Assembly: GCA_030849965.1 (NCBI GenBank) | Contig: JAVDKL010000001.1 | Location: forward strand, 2,462,554 to 2,526,553 | DNA length: 64,000 nucleotides | DNA from: Schauerella fraxinea | GTDB lineage: Bacteria > Pseudomonadota > Gammaproteobacteria > Burkholderiales > Burkholderiaceae_B | Direction: 5' to 3' | Shown here: positions 42,583 to 50,875 of the stretch, in pieces | Layout of the letters: each line of letters opens with the position of its first letter | Position numbering within the stretch: position 1 is the stretch's first letter | Made by a program: the position numbers and the translations under genes | Notes under the pieces: generated by a model | Seen by the model: only the letters and a program-made list of their open reading frames with translations | Told to the model about the DNA's origin: nothing | The model's database searches: none

Positions 42583-44127
42583 CTACTCCTGCTGCCCCTC
42601 CACTTCAGGTACTTGCCGCAGCAGATTCGAGGTCTTCGTTTTTCCCTTCCGTACGAACGACCACAATTGCACCAGGATCAGCAACGCACTCGCAGCGATG
42701 AAGCATGCGCTGATCGGGCGCTCGACGAATACCGTCATGCTGCCGCGCGACAACAGCAACGCGCGCCGGAAATTCTCTTCCACCATTGGGCCGAGCACGA
42801 AGCCGAGCAAGATGGGCGCCACCGAGAAATTCAACGTCATCAATACCGCGCCAATGATCCCGAACGCCAATACTTCCCAGATCTGAAAGAGACTGTTTTG
42901 CGTGCTGTACACGCCCACCGCGATAAAGAACAGTGCGGAGGGAAACAGAAAGCGGTACGGCACCCGCAGAAGCTTCACCCACACGCCGATCAACGGCACG
43001 TTGAGGATGATGAGCAGCACGTTACCCACCCAGAAACTGGCGATCAACCCCCAGAACATATCCGGGTGTTCGGTGATGAGTTGCGGGCCCGGCTGAATCC
43101 CCTGGATCAGCAACGCCCCCAGAATCAACGCCATCACCGCGTCGCCCGGAATACCCAGGCTCATCGTCGGAATGAAGTCGACCTGCGTTTTGGAATGCGA
43201 CGAGGCTTCAGGCGCAGCAACCCCGGCGATCATGCCGGTGCCGAACTTCTCGGGCGTCTTCGACACCTTGCGTTCGAGCGCGTAGGCGATGAACGTGGTG
43301 ATCGTGGGACCCGTGCCCGGCATCGCACCAAACAAGGTGCCCACCAGCGTGCCACGCACCATCGGGAAAAACGCCTCCTTCATTTCGGCGCGGCTGGGCC
43401 GCATGTCGCGCAAGCGCAACTTCATGCCGCCGCCAATGGCCGTCATGCGATTCACGCTCATCAGGAAGTCAGCCACCCCGAACAAGCCCATCGAGATTGC
43501 CACGAGTTCCAAGCCATCGGACACGTCGATCAAACCGAAGGAAAAGCGGATCGTGCCGGTGTTCACGTCGGTGCCCACCACGCCGCACATCAGCCCGAAG
43601 AGCGTCATGGCGACGCCCTTCAACGGCGAACCGCGCGACATCGTGGCGCCGGCAAGCAAACCCAGCAACATGATCGAAAAGATCTCGGTAGGCCCGAACT
43701 TGAACGCCACTTCCACCAGCAACGGCGAGGCGAAAATCATCACGATAATGCCGACCGACGCCGCGAAGAACGACGAGATCATCGTGATCCCGAGCGCTGT
43801 TCCCCCTTTGCCCATCTTGGTCATCGGATAGCCGTCCAGACACGTCACGGCGTGAGGCGGATGCGAGGGCAGGTTGAGCAGGATGGCGCCGATGGCGCCG
43901 CCATATTGCGAACCATAAAAAATGCCCGCCAACATCAGAATCGCAGGCACAGGCTGCATCACATAGGTCAGCGGCAGCAGGATGGAAATGGCGGAGAGTG
44001 CGCCCATGCCGGGCAACACGCCGATGAGGTTTCCCACCAGCACGCCAAAGAACGACCACAGCAGGTTATGCCATTGAAAGGCAACGCCGAAGCCGTACCA
44101 GAGATCGAGAAGCGATTGTTGGATCAT
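42583..44127 (-). CDS. tctA: TctA-family large permease of a TTT transporter
   Basis: A 514-residue membrane protein (family about 500) with ten to twelve hydrophobic segments. GVLPGMGALSAISILLPLTY and YGGAIGAILLNLPSHPPHAVTCLDG are the TctA signatures, and GAMPGTGPTITTFIAYALE the second repeat half. It forms the transport channel with TctB (44134) and a periplasmic Bug receptor, most likely the one at 40537. It begins six bases after the tctB stop. Confidence 0.95.
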   Translation of the reverse strand: MIQQSLLDLWYGFGVAFQWHNLLWSFFGVLVGNLIGVLPGMGALSAISILLPLTYVMQPVPAILMLAGIFYGSQYGGAIGAILLNLPSHPPHAVTCLDGYPMTKMGKGGTALGITMISSFFAASVGIIVMIFASPLLVEVAFKFGPTEIFSIMLLGLLAGATMSRGSPLKGVAMTLFGLMCGVVGTDVNTGTIRFSFGLIDVSDGLELVAISMGLFGVADFLMSVNRMTAIGGGMKLRLRDMRPSRAEMKEAFFPMVRGTLVGTLFGAMPGTGPTITTFIAYALERKVSKTPEKFGTGMIAGVAAPEASSHSKTQVDFIPTMSLGIPGDAVMALILGALLIQGIQPGPQLITEHPDMFWGLIASFWVGNVLLIILNVPLIGVWVKLLRVPYRFLFPSALFFIAVGVYSTQNSLFQIWEVLAFGIIGAVLMTLNFSVAPILLGFVLGPMVEENFRRALLLSRGSMTVFVERPISACFIAASALLILVQLWSFVRKGKTKTSNLLRQVPEVEGQQE

Positions 44128-44133
44128 GATGGC

Positions 44134-44607
44134 TCAACCGAAACGGAACAGGGGCAACTGCAACTGCAGCGCCCACCAGAAAACGACGACAGCGATGGCC
44201 GACATGCATACCGCCAGAAGCGCAGCCTGCACGATGCTGTTGCTGCGATCGCCCAATGCCGAAATGAAGACGATGGCAAACGTCGCCGGCAGCAAGCCGC
44301 CGTATTTTCCGAAGAGCAGAAAGGCGAGAATGCCCAGCAGAATGCATACGCTGCCACGCATATCGGGGATCGCGGAGTGGTGCCCCGGTGTGGGCGCTTC
44401 GGGCTGGCCGGAGCGCGCCGAAAACGCGATCATCGCGCCCACGATGGCCAGGAGCGCGCCCAACGCCGCCGGAAAATATCCCGGTCCCATGTGTGCCAGG
44501 GTGCCGATGTGATAACTCATCGCCGCGGTCACCGCACCCACCCCGATGAGCACCATCAGCGCCCCGCCGTAATAGTCTTTCTTGAACTTTGTTGTGGTTG
44601 ATTCCAT
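44134..44607 (-). CDS. tctB: TctB-family small permease of a TTT transporter
   Basis: A 157-residue membrane protein with four hydrophobic segments; ATG 44607 is chosen since GGAGGAGAG precedes it, and a start five codons earlier would remove that site. GPGYFPAALGALLAIVGAMIAF is the recognisable TctB region. It is the first gene of the two-gene transporter operon. The 316 bases upstream (44608-44923) hold no gene I can support and should contain its promoter and that of the divergent DMT gene. Confidence 0.9.
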   Translation of the reverse strand: MESTTTKFKKDYYGGALMVLIGVGAVTAAMSYHIGTLAHMGPGYFPAALGALLAIVGAMIAFSARSGQPEAPTPGHHSAIPDMRGSVCILLGILAFLLFGKYGGLLPATFAIVFISALGDRSNSIVQAALLAVCMSAIAVVVFWWALQLQLPLFRFG

Positions 44608-44923
44608 GTTGCTCTCCTCCATCCTCAGGCTCGCGATGAGCCGTGGCGATATGCGCCGATTGCGGCGCCGGTCCTAACTGTCATGACCGCGATCGAAGAT
44701 TAGAGAGTCAAGCTACCAACCCGCTTTCTGTCCGTTGTCAGTTGCCTGAATCCAAGGGTTATCACTGACGTGGGACTGACGCCCCGGCATCCAGAAACGC
44801 GGCTTAGCTTTCAAATCACGCGTTCGATGAAAGCTTCGCGCCTTGCATGCTTGCGGCCGAACTCAGCACGAACAGATCGGCGCAAATCGCACCACGTCAT
44901 CGACTGCGTGGTCTAATCCCGCC

Positions 44924-45826
44924 GTGCAGCCCTCCAACACCTCTCGTCGCGCCTACTTCCTCCTGATCGTCACCACCCTGTTCTGGGGCGGCAACATGGT
45001 GGCTGCGCGCATGGCCGTGGGTGAGATTTCCCCGATGGCGTTGAGTTTTTTCCGGTGGCTGATCTGCGCCGTGTCGCTGATGGTCATTGCGCGCCGCGAC
45101 GTCGCCGAGCATTGGCGTGCCCTGCTGCCGCACTGGAAGTTGATCCTGCCGATGGCGATCGGCGGCATGACGGCATACGGCAATCTGCTTTATGTGGCTG
45201 CGAGCCATACGTCAGGCATCAACCTGTCGATCATTCAGGGTGCAATCCCCGTCTTCGTACTGATCGGTGCGTTCGTCTTTCAGCGCAAGCGCACGAACGC
45301 GCTCACGCTGGCCGGCGTAGCCCTTACCTTGGTCGGTATCTTGTACATGGCCACGCGTGGCCATCTTGAAGCACTTACCACACTGCAATTCAATATCGGC
45401 GATGTCTATGTGGTCATTGCCGGGATTTGCTATGCGGGCTACGCGCTGGGCCTGCCCCATCGCCCCGCCGTGCCGGCCATCGTGTTCTTCACGGCGCTCG
45501 CATGCGTGGGCATGGTGGCGAGCTTGCCGCTGTTCCTTATTGAGGCCGCATCCGGCGATCTCCTGATGCCCACCACGCCCAAGGCATTTGCGATCGTGAT
45601 GTACATCGGCCTGGGGCCCTCGTTCATCGCCCAGTTGCTGTTCATGCGAGGGGTGGCACTGATCGGCCCAAGCCGCGCCGGGCTCTTCATCAACCTGGTG
45701 CCGATCTTCGGCGCCATCATGTCGGTCCTGATCCTGGGCGAGCCCTTCGCGAGCTATCACGCCGTTGCGTTGGCGTGCGTGCTGGGCGGTATCTTTCTGG
45801 CAGAACGTAAACGGCCGGCAGCATAG
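44924..45826 (+). CDS. DMT-superfamily (EamA) transporter
   Basis: A ten-helix drug/metabolite transporter with two EamA repeats (about residues 12-140 and 155-290). The start is uncertain: GTG 44924 gives 300 residues, the normal family size, while a TTG at 44843 would add 27 poorly conserved residues. No strong ribosome site is seen for either. Conserved pieces are FWGGNMVAARMAVGEISP and RAGLFINLVPIFGA. Such proteins export metabolites or amino acids, and the cargo is not evident. A bidirectional terminator follows. Confidence 0.87.
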   Translation: MQPSNTSRRAYFLLIVTTLFWGGNMVAARMAVGEISPMALSFFRWLICAVSLMVIARRDVAEHWRALLPHWKLILPMAIGGMTAYGNLLYVAASHTSGINLSIIQGAIPVFVLIGAFVFQRKRTNALTLAGVALTLVGILYMATRGHLEALTTLQFNIGDVYVVIAGICYAGYALGLPHRPAVPAIVFFTALACVGMVASLPLFLIEAASGDLLMPTTPKAFAIVMYIGLGPSFIAQLLFMRGVALIGPSRAGLFINLVPIFGAIMSVLILGEPFASYHAVALACVLGGIFLAERKRPAA

Positions 45827-45828
45827 AA

Positions 45829-45858
45829 AAAGGCGGACATGGTGTCCGCCTTTCGTTT
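45829..45858. terminator. Bidirectional rho-independent terminator
   Basis: AAAGGCGGACA and TGTCCGCCTTT form an 11-pair stem with a TGG loop. T-runs follow on the plus strand (TTTCGTTT) and the minus strand (TTTTTC), so it serves the DMT gene and the convergent flavin-dehydrogenase operon. Confidence 0.9.
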
Positions 45859-45907
45859 GCTTGCTGCCTGCCGTCGAGCGCGGCCCCCTTTTGCGGCCTG
45901 CCCACGT

Positions 45908-47353
45908 TCATTTCTTGAAGCGAATGACGGCGCGCCGGCTATCGTCGGTTTGCGGCAACGACGCGATCTCTCCCAACGTCATGGGCTTTGTGGGAAAGCG
46001 CAACCGGTAATATCCGACTTCTTGCGCCGATACACCGCGTTCCTCAGCCATCAATTCGGTCACCGTCACGCCGCAAAAGCGCCCCTGGCACGGCCCCATT
46101 CCGCAGCGCAAGAACGCCTTCATCTGATTGGGACCTTGCACGCCGAGACGCGCGGTGTCGCGCACCTGCGCCGCCGTGACTTCCTCGCAGCGGCAGACGA
46201 TCGTATCGCCGGTTGGCTTACGAAAGTTGTCCGGGGCCCGATAAAGCGTATCGAAGAACGCACGCCCTCGCGTGGCCCGGGCCAACGCCGCATGTGGCGC
46301 CACGCCAGCCCGATCGCGATGTTCGCGATCAATGCGGCCCAACTCAAATGCCGCATGGAGCGCCGCCAAGCGGCCGCGATGCTCGGCAGCGACGGCGCCC
46401 GCCACGCCCGCACCATCGCCCGCCATGCCGATATGGTCGACATTCGTACTGCCCCAGATATCGACCTGAGGTTCCCAGCAGACCAACGCGTCGTTCCATC
46501 GATGAGCGATACCCACTGCCTGCGTCAGATTGATGTTTGGGACAACCCCCTGATGCAACATCAGGTGATCGGCGTCGATCGTTTGAGCCGCACCACCTGC
46601 CGTATAGCGCACCGCCTTCAGGCGATCGTTCTCGCCAATGGCCTCGAGGGTAGACACATGCCGCACGATCGGCACCGAACGCTTGACCGCGCGCAGCAGT
46701 TTCAGCCCCTTCGCAAGATAGGGAGAACGCAGAAAGCCCCAGGCATGCGGTAACGCTCGGGTCGCGCGCCCAGGCGGTGTGGTCTCGAGCAACACATCGA
46801 TCTTCACACCCGCATTCAGGTATTGCCACGCGAGCAGATAGAGCAGCGGACCGCAGCCGGCAAGGACGGTACGCGAGCCGGGCGCCACACCCGACTGCTT
46901 GAGCAGAATCTGCGCCGCGCCCGCGGTAATCACGCCAGGCAACGTCCAGCCCGGGATCGGAAAGGGACGCTCCTGGGCACCGGTCGCCAACAGGACATAC
47001 CGCGTGTGAACCAGCCGCGCCTCGCCGCCAATGGAGTACGCCACCTCATAGCCTTTGCCGGTTGAATCGCCATCCAGACTGCCGATTGCCCACACCGTCG
47101 CGCCCGCTTCGTAGCGCGCCGCCGATCGCTCGAACGGCGCGACCAGACTCGCGCCGTGCCAATAGTCTTCACCGAGTACCGCTCGATCGACGAGGGGTGT
47201 GGTCGTGATCGCTCGATAGATCTGGCCCCCGGGAGTCATTTGTTCGTCCAGTACCAGCGTATCCACACCAAGGTCGGCCGCCTGCGTGGCGGCCGCCAGT
47301 CCGGCGGGCCCGGATCCGATCACCAGCAATTCACAGGTGCTTATCGCCGTCAT
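45908..47353 (-). CDS. HcnB/OoxA-like NAD/FAD oxidoreductase subunit with BFD-type [2Fe-2S] site
   Basis: A 481-residue flavoprotein subunit; ATG 47353 is coupled (ATGA) to the 2Fe-2S gene upstream. FAD motif VIGSGPAGLAAATQA is at about 10-25, LLATGAQERPFPIPGW at about 125-140, a second dinucleotide motif near 165. The C-terminal extension has CRCEEVT and CGMGPCQGRFCG, a four-Cys BFD-like [2Fe-2S] site. This architecture is that of HcnB, opine oxidase A and the alpha subunits of D-hydroxyproline and sarcosine-type dehydrogenases. It should relay electrons from the DAO-like subunit at 47639. Confidence 0.9.
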   Translation of the reverse strand: MTAISTCELLVIGSGPAGLAAATQAADLGVDTLVLDEQMTPGGQIYRAITTTPLVDRAVLGEDYWHGASLVAPFERSAARYEAGATVWAIGSLDGDSTGKGYEVAYSIGGEARLVHTRYVLLATGAQERPFPIPGWTLPGVITAGAAQILLKQSGVAPGSRTVLAGCGPLLYLLAWQYLNAGVKIDVLLETTPPGRATRALPHAWGFLRSPYLAKGLKLLRAVKRSVPIVRHVSTLEAIGENDRLKAVRYTAGGAAQTIDADHLMLHQGVVPNINLTQAVGIAHRWNDALVCWEPQVDIWGSTNVDHIGMAGDGAGVAGAVAAEHRGRLAALHAAFELGRIDREHRDRAGVAPHAALARATRGRAFFDTLYRAPDNFRKPTGDTIVCRCEEVTAAQVRDTARLGVQGPNQMKAFLRCGMGPCQGRFCGVTVTELMAEERGVSAQEVGYYRLRFPTKPMTLGEIASLPQTDDSRRAVIRFKK

Positions 47354-47658
47354 TCGAGCACCTCGCGTGCACCGTGCTGACGCGCCACGTTCATCCCGGC
47401 GCGCACAAGCGTCATGCAGGCCTGCTGATTGGCGCGTCCGTCGATAGTGACCAGGCAGTCGTAACACACGCCCATCATGCAGTACGGTCCCCGGGGCACG
47501 CCAGTGACCACCGTGTCGCGGCAGGCATCGTCACCCGCCGCGAAGCACGCTGCGGCGACCGAGTCGCCCGGTCGGCATGGCACATCGCGGCCATTCAGGC
47601 TGATCGATATCGAGGCCTGCATCACTGCCGCCTCAGCTTCACGCAGCCGCTTGAACAT
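47350..47658 (-). CDS. HcnA-like small [2Fe-2S] subunit
   Basis: A 102-residue ferredoxin-like subunit beginning at ATG 47658 after CGGAGAG. The Cys set CRPGDS, CMMGVCYDCLV and QACMTL follows the pattern of HcnA and the gamma subunit of D-hydroxyproline dehydrogenase (plant-type [2Fe-2S] fold). It overlaps the preceding DAO-like gene by 20 bases and the following gene by four, so the three subunits are made together. It links the two flavoprotein subunits. Confidence 0.9.
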   Translation of the reverse strand: MFKRLREAEAAVMQASISISLNGRDVPCRPGDSVAAACFAAGDDACRDTVVTGVPRGPYCMMGVCYDCLVTIDGRANQQACMTLVRAGMNVARQHGAREVLE

Positions 47659-48811
47659 GAAATCTCTCCGTGGAAAAACAGTGCAGCGCATCGCCGATGA
47701 CCCCAGCCTGAACCATCGGTGCGTAATGGTAGGCATGCGCCGCTGCCAGGGTGACGCCGCTGTGGCATGTGGCCACGAAAGCCCCGGGATGAGACTGGGA
47801 TTGTTCGTAGATGGGAAAACCATCCTTCGACATCACTCGCAACGCCGCCCAGGCACGCACGGCACGCACCTCGCGCAGCGCCGGAATCGTGCGCACGGCG
47901 CGATCGGCCAACGTGGCCAGCACCGGCAGGCCGGTGGTCTTGTCTTCGTATCCCATTTCTTCTTGCGAATCGCCAATGAGCCAGGTGCCCTCATCCATCT
48001 GCCGCAAACTGACCAAGGGCGTATCGAGAATGCGCCGCGTACGCTCCAGCACGATGATCTGGCCGCGTTGCGGCCGCACTGGCACGTCCAGGCCCACCTG
48101 CGCACCGAGTGCTTTGTTTGCCAAGCCGGACGCGAGCACTATCTTCTTGCCGCGGATGACGCCCGAAGGCGTTCGTACATCGAATACACCATTCTTGAGC
48201 GCGATCTCGCCGACCGCATGGTGCGGCAGGTAGTCGACACCCAGACGGTCGAACGCGGTGTGAAACGCCCGCAGCAACTTGAGCGGATTGGCAATGCCGT
48301 CAACCGGCGACCACGACGCACCGACCACATCGGGCCCCACGCCGGGGATCATGCTGGCCACCTCATGGCGATCCAGCATTTTCCAGGGGTACTGCGCCAT
48401 GCCGGGCTGCGCCTGCAATCGTGTCATGAAATCGATGCGCGCTTCGCGCTCCACATCGCTCAACACCACATTGAGGCCGCCCCGCTGCTCCAGGTGCACA
48501 TCGATACCGGTCAGATCGACGAGTGCGTCGGCGAGTCGCTGCCAGTCGCGTTGCGACGTCATCGTCCACTGACCGTACTGCGGCATACCCATGCCTTTGC
48601 TTTGCACCCAGATCAGGCCGAAGTTGCCGCGTGATGCACGATAGGCAACGTCGCCCTCGTCCAGTACGGCTACGCAGTCCTTATCGCGCGCAAGGCCGTA
48701 AGCGAGAGCGGAACCGACCAGCCCGCCGCCCACGACGACCACATCATAGATGCCACGATGTCGGCGCGGCCGCGCCACGCCAAGTGCGCCGGCCGGTGGT
48801 GTATCAGTCAT
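47639..48811 (-). CDS. HcnC-like DAO-family FAD subunit (amino acid/sarcosine dehydrogenase type)
   Basis: A 390-residue DAO-family flavoprotein. The FAD motif VVVVGGGLVGSALAYGLA is at about 23-40, a second nucleotide contact ASRGNFGLIWVQSKG follows, and CHSGVTLAAAHAY lies near the C-terminus. In the three-subunit enzymes of this type (HcnABC, OoxABC, LhpBEF-like) this subunit oxidises the amine at the N-alpha carbon. Candidate substrates from context are sarcosine, glycine or a cyclic amino acid. It starts 25 bases after the Bug gene's stop. Confidence 0.9.
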   Translation of the reverse strand: MTDTPPAGALGVARPRRHRGIYDVVVVGGGLVGSALAYGLARDKDCVAVLDEGDVAYRASRGNFGLIWVQSKGMGMPQYGQWTMTSQRDWQRLADALVDLTGIDVHLEQRGGLNVVLSDVEREARIDFMTRLQAQPGMAQYPWKMLDRHEVASMIPGVGPDVVGASWSPVDGIANPLKLLRAFHTAFDRLGVDYLPHHAVGEIALKNGVFDVRTPSGVIRGKKIVLASGLANKALGAQVGLDVPVRPQRGQIIVLERTRRILDTPLVSLRQMDEGTWLIGDSQEEMGYEDKTTGLPVLATLADRAVRTIPALREVRAVRAWAALRVMSKDGFPIYEQSQSHPGAFVATCHSGVTLAAAHAYHYAPMVQAGVIGDALHCFSTERFHVQAAA

Positions 48812-48835
48812 GGCTATCCTTTGTTCCGGTGCCGC

Positions 48836-49819
48836 TCACTGCGGGGTAATCCCCGCGATATTCGACACGCGCTGCCATTTCGCGGTATCGGCTTTGATGG
48901 TTTCGGCCAGCGCCGCCGAGCCGGTGCCGGATGCTTCGATACCCTGGCTGAGCAGAAACTTCTTCATCGTCGGATCGGCCAGCACGGCATCCAGGTTGTC
49001 GGCGATCTTCTTCTGCAGGTCGGCCGGCATATTGGCGGGTGCCAGAATGGCGAACCAGATCAGCGCCTCGAAGTTGGGCAGGCCGCTTTCCGCGACGGTG
49101 GGCACGTCCGGCAACAAGGGCGATCGGCTGCGCGAGGTCACTGCCAGTGCGCGAAGTTTGCCCGCCTTCAGCGGCTCCAGCGACGTCATCACCACATCGA
49201 GCATCATGTCCACATGGCCGCCCAGCACATCGATGAGTGCCGGACCCGAACCCCGATATGAAATGTGATTCATCTTCACGCCTGCTTCCGCCGCAAAATA
49301 CGCGGCACCCAGATGGCTCGACGTGCCCGGTCCAGCCGACGCGTAGCTCACCTCACCGGGCTTGGCCTTCGCGAACGCGATGAATTCAGCCAGCGTATTG
49401 GCTTTGACCGACGGGTTGACGACGATCAGATCCGGAATGGTGCCGATGGTCGTGATCGGCGTGAAGTCACGCACGATGTCATAAGGCAAGTTGGCGGTCA
49501 CGCTCGGTGCGATGGCATGGGTAGACACCGTGCCCATCAGCAACGTGTAGCCATCGGCAGGTTGGCGTGCGACATAGCCAGTGCCGATGACTCCGCTGGC
49601 ACCGGCCTTGTTTTCGACCACCACCGTTTGATTGAGCCGCTTGCCCAACTCGTTGGCAACCTGGCGCGCCACGAGGTCGGTCGAACCACCATTCGCATAA
49701 GGCACAATCAGATGAATCGGTTTATTGGGCCACGCATCGGCCGCGGTCACGGTCGCAACAGCGGAAAGCATTGTTACTGCAAGCGCGCATTGCGCGAGTG
49801 TTCTTCGCATATCAAGCAC
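48836..49819 (-). CDS. Bug-family TTT substrate-binding protein
   Basis: A 327-residue Bug receptor. The GTG at 49819 is favoured by AAGGGGA five bases upstream; an ATG three codons later is the alternative. Signal peptide ends in TVTAA; family marks are LIVPYANGGSTDLVARQVANEL and NKAGASGVIGTGYVA. It is the first gene of the operon with the three-subunit dehydrogenase and is divergent from the LysR gene at 49946. No membrane partners are adjacent. Confidence 0.9.
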   Translation of the reverse strand: MLDMRRTLAQCALAVTMLSAVATVTAADAWPNKPIHLIVPYANGGSTDLVARQVANELGKRLNQTVVVENKAGASGVIGTGYVARQPADGYTLLMGTVSTHAIAPSVTANLPYDIVRDFTPITTIGTIPDLIVVNPSVKANTLAEFIAFAKAKPGEVSYASAGPGTSSHLGAAYFAAEAGVKMNHISYRGSGPALIDVLGGHVDMMLDVVMTSLEPLKAGKLRALAVTSRSRSPLLPDVPTVAESGLPNFEALIWFAILAPANMPADLQKKIADNLDAVLADPTMKKFLLSQGIEASGTGSAALAETIKADTAKWQRVSNIAGITPQ

Positions 49820-49921
49820 TGCATTCCCCTTGAATTTTTTTGCCGTAATCGATCGACGATGGCATTCGTAATCGTGCTGAAATAGTACGCACGGCCAAAT
49901 GCGACGTCGACAATGCCGAAC

Positions 49922-49935
49922 TTATAGGCGCATAA
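49922..49935. promoter_or_regulatory. Candidate LysR box upstream of the Bug/dehydrogenase operon
   Basis: TTATAGGCGCATAA is a TTAT-N6-ATAA interrupted palindrome fitting T-N11-A, eleven bases before the LysR start and about 100 bases before the Bug start. The gap 49820-49945 holds no gene. Function inferred. Confidence 0.4.
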
Positions 49936-49945
49936 CTTTCAAGCG

Positions 49946-50857
49946 ATGAAATCCACCGACCTGAATCTTCTCGTGCACTTCGATGCACTGATGTCGTGCA
50001 AAAGCGTGTCGCAGGCAGGCGAAGCCATGGGCATCAGCCAACCCGCCATGAGCTCCGCATTGAGCCGCCTTCGTTATTTGTTTGGCGACCCCTTGCTCGA
50101 GCGCGAAGGCAATACATGGACACCCACGGCGCGCGCACGCGAGCTTCACCGCACTTTCCAGCCCCTGCTGCATGCCTGGCAACGATCGACGTCGCCCGAA
50201 ACAGCATTCGACCCGGCTACCACCACACGTGTTTTTCATATCTACGCGACCGACTACCTGCAATACGTCGTGCTCCCGCGTATCCTGCCGCGTGTCAAAG
50301 CGGGTGCGCCGCATGCACAGATTCGGTGCCTGCCGCCCAAGACGTCCGGCGCCCCGGATATGTTGTCGGGCAATTACGTGGAGTTGTATTTCGGTCACTA
50401 CCCACAGCCGCCCGATAGCCTGCGCGCGCGGTTTCTGTTTGAAGAGGCAAGCACGTGCCTGGTGCGTGCCGGTCATCCTGCATTGAGCCGCGAGTGGAAC
50501 CTCGAAACCTACCTGCAGTATGAGCACATGGATGCCTCGGGCTACGCGGGCTACTTCAACGCACAGGTCGACGCTGCGTTGCAAGCGCAAAACCTGCAGC
50601 GCAGCGTAGGCGCATTGCTCAGCAGCTATGTGGCCACACCGTTCGCGCTGGCCAGCACCGACATGATCGCCACGCTACCCACGAGCGTGGCGCGAGGCTT
50701 GGCGGCCGCCAGCGGCACTGTGATGCTGCCGACGCCGCTCCCCCTGCCGCCACTGAGCGTGTCGCTCTATTGGCACGAGCGCTATCAAAACGATCACGCC
50801 CATGCGTGGATGCGGCAGTGCATCGGCGCAGCATTCGATCGCACGCTGGCGCCTTGA
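49946..50857 (+). CDS. LysR-family transcriptional regulator
   Basis: A 303-residue LysR (NodD-like subgroup judging by the start MKSTDLNLLVHFDALMSCKS). The recognition helix region is VSQAGEAMGISQPAMSSALSR (about 24-44) and RYLFGDPLL follows; the effector domain spans about 95-300. It is divergent from the Bug-dehydrogenase operon and convergent with hyuB. It probably controls both neighbouring operons, though only the first has an obvious box. Confidence 0.9.
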   Translation: MKSTDLNLLVHFDALMSCKSVSQAGEAMGISQPAMSSALSRLRYLFGDPLLEREGNTWTPTARARELHRTFQPLLHAWQRSTSPETAFDPATTTRVFHIYATDYLQYVVLPRILPRVKAGAPHAQIRCLPPKTSGAPDMLSGNYVELYFGHYPQPPDSLRARFLFEEASTCLVRAGHPALSREWNLETYLQYEHMDASGYAGYFNAQVDAALQAQNLQRSVGALLSSYVATPFALASTDMIATLPTSVARGLAAASGTVMLPTPLPLPPLSVSLYWHERYQNDHAHAWMRQCIGAAFDRTLAP

Positions 50858-50875
50858 AGTCAGCGCGCGCGTACC

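Noticed and set aside
42562-44601. A 679-codon plus-strand frame opposite tctA and tctB
   Set aside because: It is antisense to two clear transporter genes and shows no family features.
45908-48811. Hydrogen cyanide synthase (HcnABC)
   Set aside because: The three-subunit architecture is the same, but context (hydantoinase, carbamoylsarcosine-type amidase, Bug receptor) and gene order differ from hcn operons. Only the family resemblance is claimed.
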